From the NCBI GenBank assembly GCA_963575745.1, contig CAUYUJ010016368.1, forward strand, positions 1 to 64,000: a DNA stretch of 64,000 nucleotides. Reading direction: 5' to 3'. A program made the position numbers and the translations under genes. This document shows, one piece after another, positions 20,060 through 30,477 of the stretch. The notes beneath the pieces are model-generated. The model was not told the DNA's origin, did no database searches, and saw only the letters and a list, made by a program, of their open reading frames with translations. The stretch's first letter is position 1; the number at the start of each line of letters is the position of its first letter. This DNA comes from Prorocentrum cordatum. Its lineage: Eukaryota; Sar; Dinophyceae; Prorocentrales; Prorocentraceae.

Positions 20060-20650
20060 AATGAGACGAAGTGCACGCGCGCGTTGTCGCGCGCGCATGC
20101 CGAGATCCTTCAAACATTCATGGTTTCGTAAGGATTTCAAAATCGAGTGTCAAGACACATATAAAAACTCAGGGTTCTGCAACACGGACTTCCAAAACAA
20201 ACTTAAACAAACTTGCGCGCGCGCTTGCGAATTGTAAAGAAAACCATAGGCTTTGCAACATGCTCAGAAAATGCTACCAAACGGGTTTCGCGCGCGCATG
20301 TCGAAATCGTTCGAACGCAATGGCGCGCTTGCCGTCTGGAGAATCCTTTTTGTAACAATGGGACGAAGTGCACACGCGCGCGTCGTCGCGCACGCATGCC
20401 GAAATCAGTCAAAAACCGTCGGTTTCGCAGCGAATTCAAAACCGAGTGTCCAAACAACATACAACAACACATGGTTTCGCAACGTCAGTGTTCAAAAAAG
20501 CGTGCGCTCGCGCTCTTGCGAATTCTTAATGAAAACATAGTTTGCTTGCAACATGCTCATAGAGTGCTGCCAAATGGGCCTCTCGCGCCGCACGCCGACA
20601 TCATTCGCACACCCTCTGCGCGCGTCCTGGGAGGGCAAGATCCGTGTCAA
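20060..20650. repeat. 295-base tandem repeat, first pair
   Basis: GACGAAGTGC followed by a CGCGCGCG hairpin (GCGCGCGTTGTCGCGCGCGC), ATGCCGAAATC and TTCAAAA strings, starting at 20065 and again at 20362 (297 bases apart). A second module (AAACCATAGG, CATGCTCA, GGGTTTCGCGCGCGCATGTC) alternates with it. Another pair is at 21352-21780 and a fragment at 22935-22985. Confidence 0.8.
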
Positions 20651-21005
20651 GCAATAGTATGCGGGCCACTCTCGCGTGTCGGCCGCGCGCGCATGTCGAA
20701 CTCTTTCCAAAACCCGCGCGAGGACTCCGTCATCGCCGTCGGCGTGATCAGCATCGGCGCCCGCAGTGGCCATGCCTTCGTCGTTGTCAACATCGTCACC
20801 ACCAACGCTACTATCATCATCGTGTCTACCGTTGTCGACGTTGCCATGATGCCGCGCCCGCGCAAATGACCGACTCGCAGTGAAGTGTCCGCTGGGATGT
20901 GCCGAGCGGTTAGCGCCACCGCGGCTGCGTCGGTCGCGCCAAAGTAGTTGGCCGTTGCGTGCGCATGCGCGGAACGCCAAGCGCTCATCGCAATCGCCGG
21001 CTCAT

Positions 21006-21225
21006 GGGGTTTGCAAACCAAGTTGCGGGTGGGTTGGTGGGATGTTTGCGCGAGCAGCAGAGTGGACAATTTTATGTTGAGCGTTGCTGGATGGCACCAC
21101 GTATACTGCATTACAAAAGCGCACATCGTATACTGCACCACACGTATTGCAGAGCAGATATGGCGCACCATAGAATGCGCCACATCTATTGCAGTGTATC
21201 GGTTCTCCTTTGTAAAACGACAATG
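21006..21225. repeat. Dispersed repeat, AACCAAGTTGCGGGTGGG family, copy 1
   Basis: GGTTTGCAAACCAAGTTGCG, GGTGGGATGTTTGCG, then TGCACCACACGTATTGCA-type repeats. A matching block starts at 23518 (TTTTGCAAGCCAAGTTGCGG, GGTGGGATGTTTGC) and runs to 23790. Confidence 0.7.
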
Positions 21226-21351
21226 GGCTCTACCCCCCCCAGGTGTTATTCCCCCATTTCGGGTAGGGATATCATGTACGATTCTGACCACATGTCCATC
21301 CTAAACGATGCGCGGGGACAGTTTGTGTTCTAACATAAGACTCTTTCACGA

Positions 21352-21780
21352 ATTCTTTGCAACAGATAGGACGAAGTGCGCACGCGCGCGTCGTCGCGCG
21401 CGCATGCCGAAATCCTTCAAAAACCTTCGGTGCCGGAAAGATTTCGCAATTGAGTTTCCGAAACACATACAAAAACACAGGGTTTCGCAACATTGATTTG
21501 CTAAAAAAGCTTCCGCGTGAGCTCTGGCGAAATGTTAAGAAAACCATAGTTTTTTTTTCAAGATTCTCACAAAATGCTATCAAACGGGCTTCGCGCGCGC
21601 ATGTCGAAATCTGTCGAACGCCTTTGCGCGTGTGCCGTCGCGAGAATCCTCTGCAAAAGATGGGACGAAGTGCAGACGCGCGCGTCGTCGCGCGCGTATG
21701 CCGAAAACCTTTAAAACCCATCGGTTTCGGAAGGATTTCAAAATCGTGTGTCCAAACAACCTACAATTATCCCGGCAAAG
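21352..21780. repeat. 295-base tandem repeat, second pair
   Basis: GACGAAGTGCGCACGCGCGC at 21370 and GACGAAGTGCAGACGCGCGC at 21664, 294 bases apart, each followed by the CGCGCG hairpin and ATGCCGAAA. Same family as 20060-20650. Confidence 0.8.
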
Positions 21781-21927
21781 CAACCTAACAGCGATGTGTA
21801 AGAGCATATCTGGAAGCATTCCCCTTAAGATTCAGATGATAATCGAGTTGTAGAATTCGTAGAATTCTGCTGTTCTCGCAGGCGCAGTCGCATTCGCGAT
21901 GACAGTCGCAGTGGCAACAGCAGTCGA

Positions 21928-22447
21928 GTGACAGCCTCAGCCTCAGCCTGCCTCAGCCTCAGCCTCAGCCTCAGCCTCAGCCTCAGTCACAGCCTCAGCC
22001 TCAGCCTGCCTCAGCCTCAGCCTCAGCCTCAGCCTCAGCCTCAGCCTCAGCCTCAGCCTCAGCCTCAGCCTGCTTCAGCCTCAGCCTCAGTCTGCCTTCA
22101 GCCTCAGCCTCAGCCTCTCAGCCTCAGTGCCTCAGCCTCAGCCAGCCTGCCTCAGCCTCAGCCTCAGCCTCAGCCTCAGCCTCAGCCTGCCTCAGCCTCA
22201 GCCTCAGCCTGCCTCAGCCTCAGCCTCAGCCTGCCTTCAGCCTCAGCCTCAGCCTCAGCCTCAGCCTCAGCCTCAGCCTCAGCCTCAGCCTCAGCCTCAG
22301 CCTCAGCCTCAGCCTCAGCCTCAGCCTCAGCCTCAGCCTCAGCCTCAGCCTGCTTCAGCCTCAGCCTCAGTCTGCCTTCAGCCTCGGCCTCAGCCTCAGC
22401 CTGCCTCAGCCTCCGCCTGCCTCAGCCTCAGCCTCAGCCTGCCTCGG
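21928..22447. repeat. (CAGCCT)n hexanucleotide array
   Basis: About 85 units of CAGCCT with occasional CTG or CTT slips. It encodes Gln-Pro, Ala-Ser or Leu-Ser dipeptides depending on frame, so its 200-plus codon frames are trivial. Confidence 0.97.
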
Positions 22448-22812
22448 CATTCAAAATGTGGCCCGGGAATAGAGTTCTGGGAACTCGAAGACCACGAAGT
22501 GGCCTGCAGTTGGCTCCGGGCATTCAAAATCATGCCCAGGAATGGAGTTCTGGGAACTCGAGGAGCACGAAGTGGCCTACAGTTGGCTCCGGGCATTCAC
22601 AATGTGGCCCGGGAATGGAATTTTGGGAATTCGAGGAGCACGAAGTGGCCTACAGTTGGCTCCGGGCATTCAAATTGTGGCCCGGGAATGGAGTTCTGGG
22701 AACTTGAAGAGCACGAAGTGGCCTACAGTTGGCTCTGGGCATTCAGAATGTGGCCCGGGAGTGGAGTTCTGGGACCTCGAAGACCTCGAAGTGTGTATCT
22801 GTTTGCTTAAAA
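22448..22812. repeat. 73-base tandem array, five units
   Basis: Units start with CATTCAAAATGTGGCCCGGG at 22448, 22521, 22594, 22667 and 22740, exactly 73 bases apart. Each holds GGAGTTCTGGGAACTCGA, itself an inverted repeat (GAGTTC/GAACTC), and CACGAAGTGGCCTACAGTTG. The unit is not a multiple of three, so it is unlikely to be coding. Confidence 0.95.
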
Positions 22813-22977
22813 CGACTTCCGCAGATTCTCCCCGGCACCCGTCCGGCATTTGCTCAGACCCCCCTGAGGAGTCAAGATGCTTTCTTTTGAGACCATTAGA
22901 AACCTATCAGTCTTCGCTGTTAGGTAAAAACACAATGTTTCGCAACACGGATTTTCAACAAAAGTTTGCGCGCGCGC

Positions 22978-22982
22978 TGTTG

Positions 22983-23016
<34 letters not shown>

Positions 23017-23512
23017 CCCCCTCCTCCCGCGTCGTCGTCGTCGTCGCCTACGTCGTCCTCTGTCTTTCCTCGTGTTCTTCGTCGTCGTCCTCTTTGGAGT
23101 CGTGGTCGTTTCCGTCGTCGTTGTCGCCGTGGTCGTCCTTCCTCCTCCCTCGTCGTCGTCGTCCGTCGTCGGCATCTCGTCGTCGTCCCTCCTATTTCGT
23201 CGCTGTCGTCGTCGTCGTCGTTGTCGTCGTCGTCTTCCCTCCTCCCTCGTCGTTGTCGTCGTCGGCGTCGCCGTCCTTCCTCCTTCTTCGTCGTTCGCAT
23301 CGTCGCCGTCCTCCCCTCCCTCGTCGTTGTCGTCGTTGTCGTCGTTGTCGCCGTCGTCGTCCTTCCTCCTCCCTCGTCGTCGTCTTCGTTGGCGACGTCG
23401 TCGTCGTCTTCGTCCTTGTCGTCGGCGTCGGCGTCGTTGTCGTCGTCGTCGAAGTCGTCGGAGACGTCGTCGGTGTCGTAGTCGTTGTCGTCGGTGTCGT
23501 CGTAGTCGGTCT
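22978..23512. repeat. (GTC)n trinucleotide array
   Basis: Long imperfect CGTCGT array with TCCTCCCTCGTCG interruptions, giving Val, Ser or Arg homopolymers. It joins on its left to a fragment of the 295-base repeat and on its right to the AACCAAGTTGCGG repeat. Confidence 0.95.
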
Positions 23513-23517
23513 TCAGA

Positions 23518-23790
23518 GGTTTTGCAAGCCAAGTTGCGGTTGGGTGGGTGGGATGTTTGCAAGAGCGTGGGATGTGTCAAATCATTGGTAAAAATCATTT
23601 GCACCACATAGGTTGCACCACACATATTGCCCCACATGGGTAACATGGCATACACTGCGCCACGTATATTGCACCACATAGACTGCGCAGCACATATCGC
23701 TCATCGCTGATTGCACAAAATCGGCTGCGCACCATACATTGCATCATTGAGAAGTGCACGACATTCTTCACACACGCATATCGCACATCG
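23518..23790. repeat. Dispersed repeat, AACCAAGTTGCGGGTGGG family, copy 2
   Basis: TTTTGCAAGCCAAGTTGCGG and GGTGGGATGTTTGC, then GCACCACATAGGTTGCACCA and several further ACAT(A)NNTTGC units. Same order as 21006-21225. Confidence 0.7.
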
Positions 23791-24144
23791 TAAGTTGTTG
23801 CACGTTTACATCGCCACGCCCATGTATACACATGTGTATGTACATGTGCACGTACATGCATAATACTTATGATAAAAATGTATGTATTGTTTGAACCGCC
23901 CTCTTTGGGATCCGCGCTGCCTAACATTATTGTTCTTAATGTAATGCCGCTTCGCTGCTCGCCGTTGTTTGTATTGTGTCCTTGTGCGAGGGTGTTTCAG
24001 TGTAGTTTCGCTTTTGGCTTGCTGCTGCCCTCCTTGCTCTGTCGCCCCCCAGCACTGTGTCGCCGCCTTGCGACAGTTCCTGGCGATGGATTACAGTCGG
24101 ATGCGCTCGCCTCCGTTCCGCTTTCGCTTCGCATGAATAAGCAT

Positions 24145-24285
24145 GTGTGTCTTTGTCTGTCTGTCCGTCCGTCTGTCCGTCTGTCTGTTTGACTGTCCGT
24201 CGGTCTGTTTGTCTGTCGGTCTATCTGGCTGTCTGTTTGTTTGTCAGTCTGTCTGTCAGTCTATCTGTCTGTCGGGCGGGGCGCG
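24145..24285. repeat. (CTGT)n tetranucleotide array
   Basis: GTCTGTCTGTCCGTCCGTCTG and variants. Frames through it encode only SVCPSVC or CLSVRPS strings. Confidence 0.95.
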
Positions 24286-24504
24286 CACAGACAGGAAAGA
24301 CAACGAGTATTTGCGTGCCGCTCGTTCGGTGTTCGTGCGAAACCAAGGCCTGGTAACTATTCGGCAGTAGCGCGCTGATTAGGTCGCCCGACCAACGTGA
24401 CAGACTGATGCTGCCTTTGCTCTCTGTCAAAGGCCGATAAAAACTGGTGTTTCTCCCATGGATACATGGCGACACAATCGGCATACGTAACGGTTTTTGG
24501 ATGT

Positions 24505-24640
24505 CCGCGCGGTTCTCTTGGATCGGCGCTGGGACCCCTTCTGGCGCGCGACGCGCGCCAGGGGCGGCGCACCAGGGGCCCCACGGGGGGGGGGTCCCAT
24601 TGCCGAGCCAAGGAATCTGCGCGGACCTCCGTTAGTTAAT
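24505..24640. mobile_element. Foldback element, CGCGCGGA family, copy 2
   Basis: GTCCGCGCGGTTCTCTTGGA and CGGCGCTGGGACCCC on the left; GGGTCCCATTGCCGAGCC, AAGGAATCTGCGCGGACCTCC on the right, in reverse complement. The core is GGCGCGCGACGCGCGCC. Related copies at 9268 and 54628. Confidence 0.65.
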
Positions 24641-24716
24641 GCCTGTACGCGGTTTTTTCTTCCTTGCCTTCAGAAGCTGTGCCGAGAAAGACGTGGCTCT
24701 GGGCGGACGCGGATGT

Positions 24717-24775
24717 CGGCGGCGACGACGACGACGACGACCGTCGTCACGACCACGACCATGACCACGACCCAC
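24717..24775. repeat. (GAC)n trinucleotide tract
   Basis: GGCGACGACGACGACGACGA then ACGACCATGACCACG, 20 bases upstream of the PUF exon at 24797. Confidence 0.8.
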
Positions 24776-24796
24776 GGTGGGCGCCCCCACGCACAG

Positions 24797-24888
24797 GCGA
24801 CCCCACCGCCGGCCCGGTGTTCCTGAAGCTCTTGGAGCGGGTGGCGGGCCACCAGCGCGTGGCCGTGGCCGACCGCCTCCGGGGCGAG
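24797..24888 (+). CDS. PUF gene exon, Pumilio repeat (helix 2-3)
   Basis: After the acceptor GCACAG, in phase 1, the frame reads DPTAGPVFLKLLERVAGHQR, then VAVADRLRGE. VFLKLLERV is PUF helix 2 and QRVAVADRLRG the closing helix; this order and spacing match the second repeat of animal Pumilio proteins. A GC donor (GAG|GCCCTC) in phase 0 joins it to the exon at 28063, giving RLRGEVAGLISARPGALVLR, with exactly 36 residues between equivalent helix positions. The usual Gln at the third RNA-contact position is Leu. The frame continues open past the donor into Pro-rich sequence, which I take as intron. Confidence 0.7.
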
Positions 24889-25059
24889 GCCCTCCTCCCC
24901 CCGCCTGCCGGCCTCCCCGCCCGGCCCTCGGCCCGCCTGCCGGGTGCCCCATCCCCCCGACCGGGTCCAGAGGCCTCGGGAGCGCGGCTGGGAGCCCGCA
25001 GCTCCCACGTGTCCTCTGGAGGACGCTCTGTGGAGAGGAAGCATGCTGCCAAATAGTTC

Positions 25060-25925
25060 CCAGACGGCTAACACATGTTTTAAGCATGCTTTGAACTCGT
25101 AGAAGACATGGTTGTTCCTTTTTTCACACTTGTTCTAACATTTTAGGTACATCTTTAGCTCAATGATCGGATTATTAGGGTGTCCATTGTCACGGCATCC
25201 ACAACACGTGCCCCAAGACAGCACCACGGGACCGGCCTGAGGCACTCTTCAGGACCGCTCGGGACGTCGTGGTGGCCTGGGAGGCTTGCCCACGATGCCG
25301 GAGTCACTGCAAGAACCGGACGTTTTCTGTCTGATTGTTGGTTCTTCGGCTTTTCGGTCTCAAGATCGTCCAAGAACCAAAGAAGCCCCCAACTGCCCCA
25401 AGACGGCCGACATGCACCGAAAAAGGGGCCACAATGCCGCCAATACGACTCCAACGGAGGCCTGAGAGGGGAAACTCAGTTCGACATTTGGAGTCCTCCA
25501 TGCCAAGATGCCCCCTGAGACCGCCAGTAGGCCCCTAAGAGACGTACGGGAGACCCCTAAGATGCCCCGAACAGAAATCCAGGAGGCCCCCCAATTTCTC
25601 TCCCAAGAGACCCCAAGAGGCTTTTAAGATGCATCTCGTTCATGAGGCAGGCACGATGGCGAAGCGAGCCGAAGGCCACCAGATCCGCCAACCCTGTAGC
25701 CTGCGGCAGGGATGCTTGGCCGGGCGGTTGTTTTATGATGTTTCTTTGCCCTTCCAAAGAGGTTCCTGGGTGCATTCGGCACGACCGACGGACACGCGAA
25801 AAAGAATCCGCCCATCGGCTGTGTTACCGAGGATGACTCCCAAGACGCCTCCAGGACGGCGAAGCTGGCCCCAAGATGGCCCAAGAGGACACCAAAACGC
25901 CTCAGGAGCAGTAACTCGGAGGTTC
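25060..25925. other. No supported gene; degenerate CCCCAAGA motifs
   Basis: Scattered CCCCAAGAYGGCC and GAGACCCCAAGAGG strings (25380-25620 and 25830-25900), the reverse orientation of the CTTGGGG motif. No domain in any frame. Confidence 0.4.
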
Positions 25926-25926
25926 A

Positions 25927-26070
25927 TAGACCTGCTACCCTGACGCGTCGAGTAGCGAATTGGCCGTTTTCGGTTCGCGGGAGGGCGTCACGGCCGTTAA
26001 TTTTTGCGGGTCCAGGTCCGTCCGTTTCGGTCCTGGGCCGTTTTCATTAAAGGATGGTTTAAAAAAGGGA
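25927..26070. repeat. Dispersed repeat, TTTTCGGTTCGCG family, copy 1
   Basis: TAGACCTGCTACCCTGACGC, CGTTTTCGGTTCGCGGGAGG, TTTTTGCGGGTCCAGGTCCG, GGTCCTGGGCCG. The same blocks are at 39293-39420. Confidence 0.75.
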
Positions 26071-27230
26071 GGTTTGTCCACCGCCGACTTTGGCTTTGAA
26101 GGATTGCGGCAGTCTCGCATTCTCGGTCTTAAGAGCATTCCCAGGCAGGCCCGCACGCAACCAGAAAGATGCCCTGACGACGGCCCCAAACGGCACCCGA
26201 GAGGGCTCAAGTGAGCCCCAAGACGACCCTTAGAGTGGGCCCTGGAAACGACAGGGCCGTTTTCCTTTACCGGCTCCGTTCTGCAGCTCGTCTGCCTGTT
26301 TCGACGCCGTTTCCTTTCACCGGTTCCGTCACCGTTTCTTCACGGGTTCTGGCTTCGGTTCCGATCGTGGAGCCGTTTTTTGGCCGCTTCCGGGGCCCAC
26401 CCAGAGACGGCCCACGAGAGGCCTACGATGGCGCCCTCCAGGGCCCCCATACGGCCCAGGGCGGTCGTCGGAGCGAGCAGGCCGAGCGGTCTTACGCTGT
26501 CCCCGGCTGCGTGACGCCCTCGTCGTCGCTGTGTGTGTGTGTTGCTGCGGGCACCCCCTCGCACAGCCCGCGTCGTGTACGCGCGTGTCAGCTCAGAGCC
26601 GATCCGCTCCGACCGGCTGGCGATCCTCCTCCCCTCCTCCTCCTCCCCCCTGTGCGATGGGCTGCCTGGGACTCAGGGCTGGACCTCCCTTCGTGGGAGG
26701 GCGGTGGAACTCTGAACAAGAATTGCCCCTCGGCTCAGGGGGTCGGCACGAGGATCGCCTCGATGCCGACGTCGACCACCCCCCCGCCTCTTTCCAGCTC
26801 GTGCGGGTTCTACGGGAGCCAACAGAAGCGGGGCCTCACCAGCGAGTGTCTGTGTCTGGACCCTGAGCGCAGAGTTCAGCTCACGCCCACGAGGTGGAGC
26901 TGTTTGACCAGCATATGCGAGGATAAATCCCCAAATTGCACGCAGCCTCGAGCCAGAGCCGAGTCGACAGCTTGTGCTGGCGTATGTTCGGTTATGTCAC
27001 CTCGCTTCGCGACTGGGCCTGTCCTGTCGTACCCCGCCCCCTTCTCGGCCCCGGCGCCGAGCCTCGAGGCCAGAGCGCAGAGGGCGAGCAGCAGCGAGGG
27101 TGGACGGGGGCTTCGAGTGGAGCGGCGTGGCGGCCGCGCGCAGCGGGAGGGCGGTGGCTCTTGATGGGCGGGGCGTTGCCGAGGAGTGCTCCCTGCCCCC
27201 CCCCCCCTGCTCCCGTCCTCCCCATCCTCC
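26070..27230. other. No supported gene
   Basis: Frames of up to 317 codons occur in several registers without any domain. A run of CGTTTCCTTTCACCGGTTCC and CCGTTTTCCTTTACCGGCTCC near 26255-26325 is a short degenerate repeat. Confidence 0.4.
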
Positions 27231-27234
27231 TCCA

Positions 27235-28010
27235 ATTCCCCCTCCTCCTCCTCCTCCTCCTCCTCCTCCTCCTCCTCCTCCTTTTGGTCCTCGTCCTCGT
27301 CCTCGTCCTCGTCCTCCTTCCCTCCTCCCGTCCTCCTCCTTCTCCCTCCTCCTCCTTCTCCTCCTCCTCCTCTCCCACCTCCTTGTCCTCGTCCTGTCAC
27401 AAGCTGGGCGGAATGTACATGCCATCCACCAATACCAGGTGCCAGCGACGGTCTTTGCAACATGCTCGGGACTAGAGGTTTGCCATACCCAATTTCACAA
27501 GTACCGCCTTCAAGGATTGGAGAGCCCATGTGCCCGTCCCGAGAGTTATTCCTTCCATGAATGGACATCAGCAATACATTATAGTCCTTGTACTCTTCCT
27601 CCTCTTCCTCCTCTTCCTCCTCAAAATCCTCTTCCTCCTCCTCCTCCTCGTCCTCGTTCCCATCCCATTACCCCTCCTCCCCACCCCCATCCCCTTCCTC
27701 CTCCCTCACATCCCCCTCGTCCCCCCCAATCTCCCCATACCCCTCCTCCTCCTCCTCCTCCTCCTCCTCCTTCCTCCGCCTCCTCCTCCTCCGTCCTCCT
27801 CCTCCTCCTCCTCCTCCTCTTCCTCCTCCTCCTCTCCTCCTCCTCCTCCTCCTCCTCCTCCTCCTCCTCCTCCTCCTCCTCCTCCTCCTCCTCCTCCTCC
27901 TCCTCCTCCTCCTCCTCCTCCTCCTCCTCCTCCTCCTCCCTCCCCCTCCCTCTCCCCTCGCCTCCCCCTCGCCCCCCCCCCCTCCCTCTTCCCCCACCTC
28001 CTCCTCGACG
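27235..28010. repeat. Long (CTC)n polypyrimidine region
   Basis: Several CTC arrays: 27237-27390, then 27590-27950 with a perfect core of about 100 bases from 27837, then C/T-rich sequence to 28010. All-pyrimidine on the plus strand. It ends about 50 bases upstream of the PUF exon at 28063. Open frames in it are Ser, Pro or Leu homopolymers. Confidence 0.95.
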
Positions 28011-28062
28011 AGAACCTCGGAGCGGCGGCGGGGCGGGAGGACAGCGGTGATGGGTCCCGCAG

Positions 28063-28170
28063 GTCGCCGGGCTGATCTCCGCCCGCCCCGGTGCGCTGGT
28101 GCTGCGGCAGTTGGTCGAGGGACTCCCCGAGGACTACGTCGCGCGCGTCCTGTCCGAGCTGCAGGGCCAG
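28063..28170 (+). CDS. PUF gene exon, one complete Pumilio repeat
   Basis: The exon is 108 bases, exactly 36 codons, phase 0 at both ends. After the acceptor CCCGCAG it reads VAGLISARPG, ALVLRQLVEGLPEDYVAR and VLSELQGQ: helix 1, helix 2 (GALVLRQLVE) and helix 3 of one PUF repeat. A GC donor (CAG|GCCGCT) ends it. The RNA-contact triad read from helix 2 is Ala-Leu-Arg, unlike the usual Cys/Asn-Arg/Tyr-Gln, so base recognition would be unusual. A long CTC tract lies just upstream. Splices to 24797-24888 and to 40250-40294 both preserve the 36-residue period. Confidence 0.75.
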
Positions 28171-28399
28171 GCCGCTTCCCGCGCGCGTCCGCGGAGATTC
28201 CCAAATTTTGTAGTGGCGCCAGGCTCAGGGAAAGGGATGGGACTGGCGACGGCGACAGCGACGACGACGACAGCACCGACCACGACGACGACGAGGACGA
28301 GTCAAACGGAACAGCCTCTTCCACACGCCGACAGGGTCGGCGGATTTTGTAGTGGTTGTGGCGAGCTGGGGGGATCCCAAGTGTGCTTCCTCCCCCCTG

Positions 28400-28970
28400 G
28401 AGCCCCTTGAACCCGCCTTCTGGGGCTCTCTCGGGGCGCTCTCGGGGCAATCTTGGGCGCTCGTGGGGCTGCCTTGGGGACCTCTTGGGCGCCTCCTGGG
28501 GTCCTCGTGGGCCATCCTGGAACCATCTTGAGGCTTCGAGGCCCATCGCAAGCGAAACGGCGAGAAGGCAAAACACATTGAACAACACAGCGCTTGTGAT
28601 CGGGTTTGGGCTTTTTTTTTGGGGGGGGGCCTTGGGGGCTCCAAGCCCACCTAGCATCATCTTGTGGCCTCTTGGAGGTATGTCGGAAGCTGGCTCAAAC
28701 CATCTGCGGCTACCTTGAGCCGTCGTAGAGGCCAGGGATCATCGGGAACCATCTTGGAGCCGTCTTGGGCCCGAAGTGGGCCGTTTGACACACCGCGGGG
28801 GGGGGCCCGTCTAGACCACTTGGAGGGGCTACGGGGAGGGGTCCCCCCTCTGCTCGAAGGGGAAGAGCGGCTTTGGAAGAGGGATCAAAGAACTTGTCAG
28901 ACCACCTCAGCCCAGAGGGCTGGTGGGATTGTTCGCGAAAGTGGCTGGGAATTATTGGGCGGCGACTGGA
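28400..28970. repeat. CTTGGGG motifs and a GAGGGCTGGTGGGATT block
   Basis: Degenerate GGGGCGCTCTCGGGGCAATC and CATCTTGGAGCCGTCTTGGG units. The stretch 28800-28935 shares GGGGAGGGG...CGAAGGGGAAGA and AGAGGGCTGGTGGGATT with 19800-19915. Confidence 0.5.
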
Positions 28971-28974
28971 GAAT

Positions 28975-29760
28975 TATCCTGGCGAAGGACCCAACCATAT
29001 GCAGTTGTGGGTACCGCAGTTGTTGTGAATATCTTCTTCGATGAAGCTCCCTATGAGGCCACGAAGCGCTGCACTGGTTGGGGGAAAGCATGCGTGCGGT
29101 AGCACAGGGGCCGTCGGTGGAGCTCCCTACGGGGCCACGAAACGCTGTACTGGGTGGATGAAAATGCCAAATTGGGTGCGTGGGACGCATGCGGGCGGTC
29201 CCACTGGGGGCTTCGGTGAAGCTCCCTATGGGGCCACGAAGCGCTGCACTGGGTGGGGGGACCGCATTCAGGCGGTAGCACTGGGGCTGTCGGTGGAGCT
29301 CCCGATGGGGCCACGAAGCGCTGTACTGGGTGGGTTGAAATGCCAAATTGGGTGCGTGGGACGCATGCGGGCGGTCCCACTGGGGGCTTCGGTGGAGCTC
29401 CCTATGGGGCCATGACGCGCTGTAATGGGTGGGTGAAAATGCCAAATTGGGTTTCCGGGACGCATGCGGGCGGTCCCATTGGGGGCTTCGGTGGAGCTCC
29501 CTATGAGGCCACGAAGCGCTGCAGTGGTTCTGCGGGACGCATGCGGACGGTAGCATTGGGACTTTCGGTGGGGCTCCCTATGGGGCCACGAAGCGCTGCA
29601 CTGGGTGTGCGGGACGCATGCAGACGGTAGCACTGTGACCTTCGGTGGACGCTCCATGTGGCAACGAAGCGCTGTACTGGGTATGCGGGGCGCACGCGGA
29701 CGGTAGCACTGGGACTTTCGGTGGGGCTCCGTATGGGGCCACGAAACGTGTGAGAAGTGT
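28975..29760. repeat. Tandem array, 76/99-base units (GGAGCTCCCTATGGGGCC family)
   Basis: About nine units marked by GGTGGAGCTCCCTATGGGGC, starting near 29045, 29121, 29220, 29297, 29396, 29495, 29571, 29650 and 29725. Spacings alternate between about 76 and 99; the long form carries an extra AAAATGCCAAATTGGGTG block. The left border is GGCGAAGGACCCAACCATAT. The array at 42880-44395 is the same family in the opposite orientation, including this border. Confidence 0.92.
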
Positions 29761-29769
29761 GTTGAAACG

Positions 29770-30380
29770 AATGATGATGATGGTCATGGAGGAGGGAGGA
29801 GGGGGAGGAGGAGGGGGAGGTGGAGAATGCGGGGGCCGTTATATCAAAACGAGGACCCAACACCACAGGATGGTGGGGAAATGTGTATGATCTGCCAAAC
29901 CAAGCGGGAATCGGGACACAACGGGTGTCGACGGAACGGAGCCGTCGCAGGAGGCATATCACCCCTTCCCAGGCAAGCCACAACTTTTGAGTTCAAGCCT
30001 TGCTTGGAGAAGCACTGCGGATTTGCAAATGGATGCTGAATGCTGACATGCAGCCGAAGCTCATTTGTTTGACCGAAGCGCGAAGGCTATGCCAATATTC
30101 CAGCGTGCCCACGAGCTCGCTTGCTTGGCGGTCGCGTGCGCGCGGCAGCGAACTGGGAGCGAGGGGCGTCGACGGCGGTGTTCGCCGGCGCGCGCGACGC
30201 TGCGGTGGAGCGGCACGCGAGAAGGCCCGCCTGCGCTTCGCCGCTGGCGCCGCGTCGTTTCTCGTGGCGCGGCCGCCGCGGGCACGCCGCACCGGCAGGG
30301 CGCGCGCTGGGAGGGCGCGGCGTCTCCGCGCCACGAGTGCGCGTCTGCTGGGCGAGGGGACGGCCCCGACGCGCGCGCGC
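29770..30380. other. No supported gene; 5' flank of the LINE
   Basis: A short GGA tract at 29785-29822, then GC-rich sequence with long chance frames on both strands. The LINE may begin within this stretch; its 5' end was not identified. Confidence 0.35.
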
Positions 30381-30477
30381 CGTGAAGGCTTCGTGGTTCC
30401 AGTTGCATGGCGGACCGCCAGCCGCTGCCAAGAAATTCGATTTCCTACCAGAGAGCCAGCTCACCGTCCGCGCCAAG

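Noticed and set aside
21928-22447. CRISPR-like regular repeats
   Set aside because: Hexamer microsatellite without spacers; the genome is eukaryotic.
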